Source of the DNA: Volutella citrinella | Lineage: Eukaryota; Ascomycota; Sordariomycetes; Hypocreales; Nectriaceae | NCBI GenBank assembly: GCA_034401135.1 | Contig: JAWZSP010000011.1 | Coordinates: 372,001-436,000, forward strand | Length of the DNA stretch: 64,000 nt | Direction of reading: 5' to 3' | Shown: positions 57,736-64,000 of the stretch, piece after piece | Position numbering within the stretch: the first letter of the stretch is position 1 | How the letters are laid out: each line of letters starts with the position of its first letter | The notes under the pieces: generated by a model | Databases searched by the model: none | What the model saw: the letters and a program-made list of their open reading frames with translations, nothing else | Told to the model about the DNA's origin: nothing | Program-made: the position numbers and the translations under genes

Positions 57736-58360
57736 TTAATTGGAGTCGGGGATGGTGATGCTAGTCTCGCCTTTGATAGGTGTTAGCACTTTCTTTTGCA
57801 AACGGAATCCAGCAGAGGTTGCGAGACACTTACACTTCATCGTGAGCACCAGCTCTGAGGAACCTCCCAGGACACCGCAGTCAAGAGTGTCCGCCTTCGG
57901 GGGTCGCCAGCAGCGGCCGTGGTCCTTGCCAGCTTCATCCTGGAGACGGTACTTCCCACCGCCCTTTCCATAGATGGCTAAGGAAAAAGTTAGATGACTC
58001 CAATTTAGACACCCTCATAGCTAATTTTCTTGGAAGCTCACTGAGAACGTTCTTGACATTTGCGCCCTTCCAGCTTTGCTTGTGAGGAAGCTCAAGTCGG
58101 CCAATGTCCCAGTCCGTGGGGTCTTTGGCAGCATCGCAGCCATCACAAGAAAAGCCGCTCCTGGTAGCGTCGTTTGAAGGGTTCCTGATGTAATTGACGG
58201 CCTTGTCATTGCAGTCAGGCTCGTTGTTGAAGAGATTCATAGCCATAGCTATGGCACTTCCACCCTCAGTGAAAGCCCAGTCCCTTCCCATGTAGATGCG
58301 GAAGTCCGCAAGAACGGGGGAGGCAGCTGCCAGGAGAGTTGCAACAGTGGTGATCTTCAT
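57736..58360 (-). CDS. Small secreted Cys-rich protein, three exons
   Basis: Exons 58042-58360, 57834-57977 and 57736-57770 with 64- and 63-bp introns (GTGAGC...TTAG; GTAAGT...AAAG) give 165 residues. The signal peptide MKITTVATLLAAASPVLA is followed by a compact domain with six Cys (CNDKAV, CDGCDAAKD, RCWRPPK, LDCGVLG, MKCETS). Small size, secretion and Cys content fit an effector-like or antimicrobial-type secreted protein, but no family is recognised. A TATAAATAAG box lies ~140 bp upstream, so it may be strongly expressed. Confidence 0.78.
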
Positions 58361-58495
58361 TTTGGAGAAGAGTTGTTTGAAATGATTCTGGAAAATTTGT
58401 GGATGTGTATTGCGGAGAGGAGAGGAGCTGAGAAGGCTGTGTGACTTGGGAGTTGTGTGGGATGATTCCAGAAGAAAATCTGAGCAGATGACGAC

Positions 58496-58505
58496 TTATT
58501 TATAC
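58496..58505 (-). promoter_or_regulatory. TATA box upstream of the small secreted gene
   Basis: TATAAATAAG on the minus strand ~140 bp before the ATG at 58360. Confidence 0.55.
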
Positions 58506-59984
58506 CCTTTCTAGACGCTTGACGATAAGTCTTTGCATGAGTGATGATGCATTCTGAAACACCTTTGCCCAGTCTGTGCTGTGGCTGTGGGTTGTACGTG
58601 TTGGCGTTGGGGGCGATCACGCTGGTCCTCCTCCTTCTTTCGATGCTGAGCATACGCCTGGACATGATCCCCATCAACTGCCGTGACATCATTCGTCGCC
58701 TTCCCGGGGCCGCCGACTACCCCTCAAAGCACGTCCAGCAACAACCCCAGCAAATAGATAGAATAGATGATAGTGCTCCACCCGGCCTCGCTAAGGGTAT
58801 GATTGCCCAAATGCAGTTGCCTGGAAGGATTCTCGAAGTCGATCAGACCCCCAATTCGCAGATACCCTGTCATTGGATCTGCGAGCACTTCGCCACGGCA
58901 TATGTCCAACCAGCTCCCGCACCAGCGGAAGGATGCGATTAAACGCCAAGGTAGCCAGGCCCATCCCAGCATCTGCTAGCGCCCGCCAGTCCCCAAAAGC
59001 TTTGCGGGGTTATCGCCGACGTCCCCGCCCTCAAACGCCGACCGCCATTGCACCCAAAAGATACAGCATCGTCATATCAGCTCACCCATTGTCAAGCTTG
59101 GAAGCGGAAATCCTGTTAATACTCGCCCTGCTAACGAGTGAGAGATTCTCGCCATCGTATGTTTTTCCCGGCCTGTTGCATATGCCTGCGCATGGTCCCC
59201 TTCTCAGTTGCTATGGCCGCGCAATCCCTTGCCAGAGTGTGCTCACGCATGCCAAGCCCAATAAGCGACCTGTAATCTTGGAAGCGATGGCAGTTGGGCA
59301 TTTGCTGACAGGGCGCAATGCCCTCGCGACCACCTTCTAGCTTGGGTTGAGCAAGTGGGCCGCTGGGCTGATGCCGCGCAATGATGCGCTACATCCCTAC
59401 ATTCAGCTGACGGGGGTGGCAGTGTTCAGCCACAGACACCCGAGAGGATTCCCAGATGCCTCGCGATTCATCGAATTGGGCAGGAGCTATATATCATTGC
59501 AGTTAAAACCAAGAGAGCATTGTTCTAGGCGTTTGAAATCCGTAAAATGTCATGCGAGTTGGCTGGACATTTCGGCCCTAGTGTCGGCCGCCATCGATAT
59601 ATTCGTAGTCCTTGGGTTCCTCCAGCACTGAATTGACGCATCACTTGACGGTCAGCTTATACTCTTGAAGGTAGAGTAATTAAACCAATAGCTTCCTTAC
59701 TTCCTGAATATTATGGGCCAATATTGATAAAGGAAAATGGTCTTGATGGGGATGGGTCGATTTCAGCTAGCCGAGAGCGACTATTTGACCAGGGGAACAT
59801 GCATCCACTGTGAGGAAAAACAGCGTCTTAGCCTTGATTTTCCCTCTTTGTCATTCTGTCTTTGTATTCTTTTAAATTTACTCCCCTCTTTTGTTTGATT
59901 AATTGATCTCGCCGAATATGCGTGAAGGGTTAATATTCAGTTTAAACATCTAATATGCTAACAACTTTAATAATAATGTACAAT
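58506..59984. other. Intergenic
   Basis: No supported gene; the last ~130 bp are AT-rich 3' sequence of the following minus-strand gene. Confidence 0.4.
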
Positions 59985-62102
59985 TTATGTGGGAATCTCG
60001 ATATGACCAGTGCACTTTTGATAATTATCAAAGTCAGTGAGACAAATCTGGCCAAACCCAGCCATGTTGCTGAGACGACTCGGCTGCGAACCAACCAACA
60101 TAGGATGAGCATTGATACATGTATAAAGCTTGCGATCGGTGATAAAGTTGATGAGATCTTGACGTGGGACAGGGGGTGGAAAATCGGGAAACCCGCGGTG
60201 AGAAGCATCTTTGCCGATCATAAGGAAGCAGTTGCCATGGGATGATACTCTCCACCAGTCATTGTCAAGTTTGTTTTCTGGGCCAGTTGCATAATCAACA
60301 AACTTGCTTCGATCTTTATCGTTGGTGACATCGATAGAGTCCCCAAAGTTCTCCATCAGCTGAGGGATAATGGCCTCACAGTCTTTGATGCACTGACTGG
60401 AGTTGGGTGTGCCGGAGGAGCCTCCTGTATCAGGTGTAGACGGGGCTTTGCAGCTCTGTTGGCCCTGAACTGTGCCCTTCAAGGTGACACCACCCTTGGT
60501 GAAGAAGAGAGTCAGCTTGGTGTTTACGGTTGGATTTCCATCCGGTACCGACCACTGAATCTTGTTGTCTTGTGGTGCCTTGTTTCCGGTCGTGATAGGG
60601 ATAGTCTTCGTAGGCCCAGATTCAAGCTGGAAGAAAGAGACCGAGTCAAAGCTGTCAAAGGAAACAGACCATGAGCCGGGTTGGTTGGCAATGGGTAGCT
60701 CAATGAGAATGCCATCCTTGTCACTAGGGATCTTGACATCAAAAGTGGCCGAAGGAGCCGACTTTCCGTCACTACCGCATGTCGGGCTGGGGTCTGGATA
60801 CTTGGCAGTAACTGGATCTGCGTTCTGGATCGTTTTGGGGGGTGTTGGGTCTGGCATCGAAAGAATTGAGCGGATGTCGGCCAACTGCTGGTTGTAAAAA
60901 TCCTCGTCAATCGGGTGGGACCTCTGGAAGTACTCCATCAGACATGGGCAGCCCTTTTCTTCACCCTGAGGCAAGTTAGTCGCACGAATCAAGCTGTCAG
61001 AATAATACTTGGTACTCACAACCGTACAAAGCTGCGCCTTCTCGTCACCAAGACAGTCATGATCTGAGCACATTGGCTAGACGGGATTAGCAACCTGTTG
61101 CTCGCCCAAGGCACATACAGACTTACCGAATCTTCATTTTTCTTCTTACTGGGAGGGCACTTATTCTCCTCAGTCTGGGTGGGAGTTCCGAATCCTACTT
61201 TAGGAAGGACAATCGCGCCGACAAGGACGGCACCTGCAACTGTCGCCTCCGATAGATTGATGGAGACGGCAGACATGAAAAGTGCTAGCATCGCCTTTCG
61301 GGCCTGTGTCTTTGCCACCTGGAATGCACCCTTGATGAGAGGTAATGCGTTCGCTGCAGCATCAACTGCAATGGATTCCCATTCAGCAGGGTTAACAACG
61401 GAAAAGAGGCCATTGTCTGAGTAGGCATTGGCTCCATGGCTGAGCAAGCATGCAAGAACTAGATTTAAACAGTTAGGAACTGATCCGAACGAAGCCCTTG
61501 GCAGCCTGGGGATCGGGTCACTCGCCATCATCGGCCGCTCGGCGATGCAAAGCGCTTGTGCCTCGTTTAACATTGCGAGCGTTACATGCCACCACGGCTG
61601 CATTAGCAGCATCTGCTAGTTTACTGGCAAGACCCTCGGCGAGGACGACGCTCACGTCGCCAACAGCCACAGAGCCGGCAGCAACAGCGGCTGTAGCAAC
61701 GGACAACTGCACAGTGCTCGTTGTGCCCTCACTAGTTGTCTCAGTGAGGTAGTCGATGTGCTTTGCGAGCCACTGTATGGAACCAAGTCAGCTATCGCCT
61801 CGTATTGCGTCCTGTCAGACAACTCTTACTCTCGTCGTGCTGTCCTGCACGGTCAAAAGCTTGCTCTGCGTAGAGGAGAGGTGTTCAATGGTTCCGCGGT
61901 AGATATCAGCATCGCCAATATCGTCTTCGACAGGATTTACGCCGATTTGACCCGGGGCCGTTGGAATAACTGCATTGACCACCGGGTTTTGACGAGCAGC
62001 AATAGTCATAGTAGGTCTTGGCCTGGGGTCGGCAGCTGCGCTGCACAGCTGTGCCGCGGCAGCCCAAATGACCGGCCATAGTGATTTGGAAAATCTGGCC
62101 AT
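59985..62102 (-). CDS. Large uncharacterised secreted/surface protein, five exons
   Basis: Exons 61830-62102, 61522-61772, 61127-61439, 61020-61076 and 59985-60965 (introns 57, 82, 50, 54 bp, mostly with CTAAC branch) join in frame to 624 residues. An N-terminal signal-like segment (SLWPVIWAAAAQLCSAAA) is followed by an Ala/Val-rich helical region (residues ~95-280, TEENKCPPSKKK at its end) that could contain one or two membrane-associated helices. Then comes a Cys-rich short exon (CSDHDCLGDEKAQLC, GCPC), a Pro/Thr/Asp-rich beta domain, and a C-terminal Cys domain (CIKDCEAIIP, NCFLMIGKD, YTCINAHPM). I do not recognise the family and propose no function. Confidence 0.72.
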
Positions 62103-63384
62103 ACTGAAGAAGGAACCCGAAAAAACACCCGAGTTGAAAGAAGAGATAGCTAATACAGCAGAGAAACTGGAGCTGAAGCAGCATTTGAGATGTGTGACGA
62201 CAATGTTTATAACATTATGAAGTTTTCTCGTCCTCAGCTAGCACTCTGACGGGCCGAACAGAGGCGATGTCTATTTTGGTACCTACATAGTGCATCTCCT
62301 TGCCGTGGAATCATATGTCCACCATGCCGAGCTCCATGTTTCGGCTTATTCTTAGTCGCTGAGGGCTTCTAGCCGACTCGCTTACCTGCTCACCAGGAGT
62401 CATTTGTGAATGCTGCAGGGGTGCGTCTTTCAGCTTACCTGCTCTCGTCATTTTGATTCAGCCCCGGCCGTATGAGGGCCTGTGAGAGAGATACCACCCC
62501 CACCTCTTGGGACGGAGCCGACCGTCCTGTCAGCCGCCTCGACTAAAAAGCATGAGATTCGCATCACGCCACAACGCCTTGGCCCCAGAAGACAACCTTT
62601 TTCTTCGTATAGTCTTCAGCACGGGCCACACTCGGAGTGCATTTCTAACTATCGCCCTCCTTTCATCTCGACGCGGCCTTCTGATAACCAATCAAATGAC
62701 GCTACCCTGCAGTGGACCCCGATATCACGATGCTCAACAGCATAGGCACCAACCCGTCTCACGTCATATGTGGAACTTTGGGTTGCCGATAGCTGCCCCT
62801 TTGATTGCCGAGAGCACCTAAATCGAGGTCCCCGCTCCAGCCCTAATGTGACTTTCAGACCAGCAAGAAAGGGTCATCCCTGTTCAGTTCTGCGGCTGAA
62901 CGGCAAGAAGTACTGCGCCTACCACGGGAAAATCTCGAAAAATAGGACGGCACGTGCATGCGCACCCAAAACGGCAAATGGTATGACAAATAATACATGG
63001 CCCCCGCGGCTTCATGCTGCTTGGGCTTAATGCCGAGATGTCCATACCCAACTACTAGGACCTACCCATTCCAAGGTATTCCAAAGTACCACTCTAAAAT
63101 TAGGACCCCAAGCTTGTGATTGGTGTGCCCCTGGTGGAATAGCAGATTATGTCGCGACAAAGGACCGTGGGGCCGGCTGACGAGTCGGGCTGGTTTGTTG
63201 CTTGACTGTGGCTGCTTCCTTCTGCTCGACTTGTCATGTCTGCTTCAGTCGCTCCTATCGCTCTGGATAATAAGACGACACAGCTGCGAGGCGATCTTCA
63301 TTACTTCACATACTGATCTCCAATCCCTTTTACAATCACTCTTTCATCACATTTTATTCGTACCACACTACCAATCCTCTTAAC
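62103..63384. other. Divergent promoter region
   Basis: 1.3 kb between two genes for predicted secreted proteins transcribed away from each other. No gene is supported here. Confidence 0.45.
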
Positions 63385-64000
63385 ATGAGATTGCAAACGG
63401 TGTGGCTGTTGTCGGCGGCTCTGCTGAGCAAGACTGCCTATGGTGTAGGATATTACATTGATCAAAATTCATGTACACCTGCGCAGCGAGTTGCCGTCCA
63501 AAAGGTCCTTGATGGGGCCTTCAAGATGGCACAGGCCGGTCGCGACAATGTGATAGAGGCAGACAAGAATCCGAATGGTCCCCAACAGCAGCTCATCAAC
63601 AACCTCTTTGGTCCTCCTACTCCCTTCGACCCGAAGGTGATGATCGAATGTAAGTATATTTTCCACTACTCGTAGCTCGAGCTGGGGCGCCAGATCGCAT
63701 GATGATGTTAACTTGTACTGCAGCTCGTCTCAAAAGCATTGTGGAATTTGAAGAATTTAACGCGAATGGCGACCTTAACCCTGGCGTCAAGAGTAAGAAC
63801 GTGGTATGTGCGCGACAGTCGTGCTTCTGCATGGGGCTCATTGACGTTACTGACATGGATACTGAACAGAAAATCTACTGCGATGAGAGGAGACTCAAAG
63901 CTCGCAAGAGCAATCCGTTGAAATCATATGATAATGGTAAGCGTGGGACGCATTTTCCCGCATTTGAAATGGAAAAGAAACCGAGAGTGCTCACAATTTG
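63385..64000 (+). CDS. Predicted secreted metallopeptidase-like protein, cut by the window edge
   Basis: Exons 63385-63649, 63724-63803 and 63870-63936, then another GTAAGC donor; the rest lies beyond 64000. A signal peptide (MRLQTVWLLSAALLSKTAYG) is followed by YYIDQNSCTPAQRVAVQKVL and an AFKMAQAG helix, the usual N-terminal part of fungal secreted proteins with a lysine-specific metallo-endopeptidase-like (M35-related) domain. The HExxH zinc site expected further on is outside the window, so the activity is not shown. Confidence 0.65.

Overview
The window comes from a filamentous ascomycete (Pezizomycotina, most likely a Sordariomycete). The evidence is dense short GT-AG introns of 38-97 bp with CTAAC/CTGAC branch sites, fungal NLR (STAND) receptors, a Zn2Cys6 regulator, GH3/GH5 enzymes, pogo/Fot1-like and Tad-like transposon scraps, and many nonsense codons sitting where Gln or Arg is expected, as C-to-T (RIP-like) mutation would leave. 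No rRNA, tRNA or CRISPR was recognised.

Left part (1-24 kb) is an accessory compartment. It begins with an interrupted gene running off the left edge (<1-1439, minus), a decayed Ulp1-peptidase-like gene (2183-3470, plus) and a decayed coiled-coil gene (3566-4398, minus). Then come two NLR genes facing away from each other: a PNP_UDP-NACHT-ankyrin-SPRY receptor (4430-9660, minus) whose only defect is one TAG in the last ankyrin repeat, and an intact NACHT-ankyrin receptor (12642-15957, plus). Between them lies a frameshifted PD-(D/E)XK nuclease-like gene (10989-11737). A C2H2 zinc-finger gene with a GC-AG intron follows (18086-19042), then a conserved small fungal gene (20236-20850) among fragments of kinase-like, LINE RNase H and patatin-like genes.

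The middle (24-33 kb) carries two RidA-family genes, an SDR oxidoreductase, an NmrA/isoflavone-reductase-like gene, the 3' end of a FAD oxidoreductase, a pogo-like transposase scrap and several copies of a dispersed repeat. From 33.6 to 46.2 kb the genes look like a beta-glucan or oligoglucoside utilisation cluster: an intracellular GH5, an MFS sugar transporter, a broken secreted GH5, a GH3 beta-glucosidase and a Zn2Cys6 transcription factor.

The right part (48-64 kb) has a TRI12-like MFS efflux transporter rebuilt as eight exons, a But2-like secreted protein, a broken aldehyde dehydrogenase, and secreted genes: a small Cys-rich protein, a large uncharacterised five-exon protein, and the start of a probable secreted metallopeptidase cut by the right edge. 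Exon models were read by eye from splice signals, frame continuity and family similarity, and have not been checked against transcripts.
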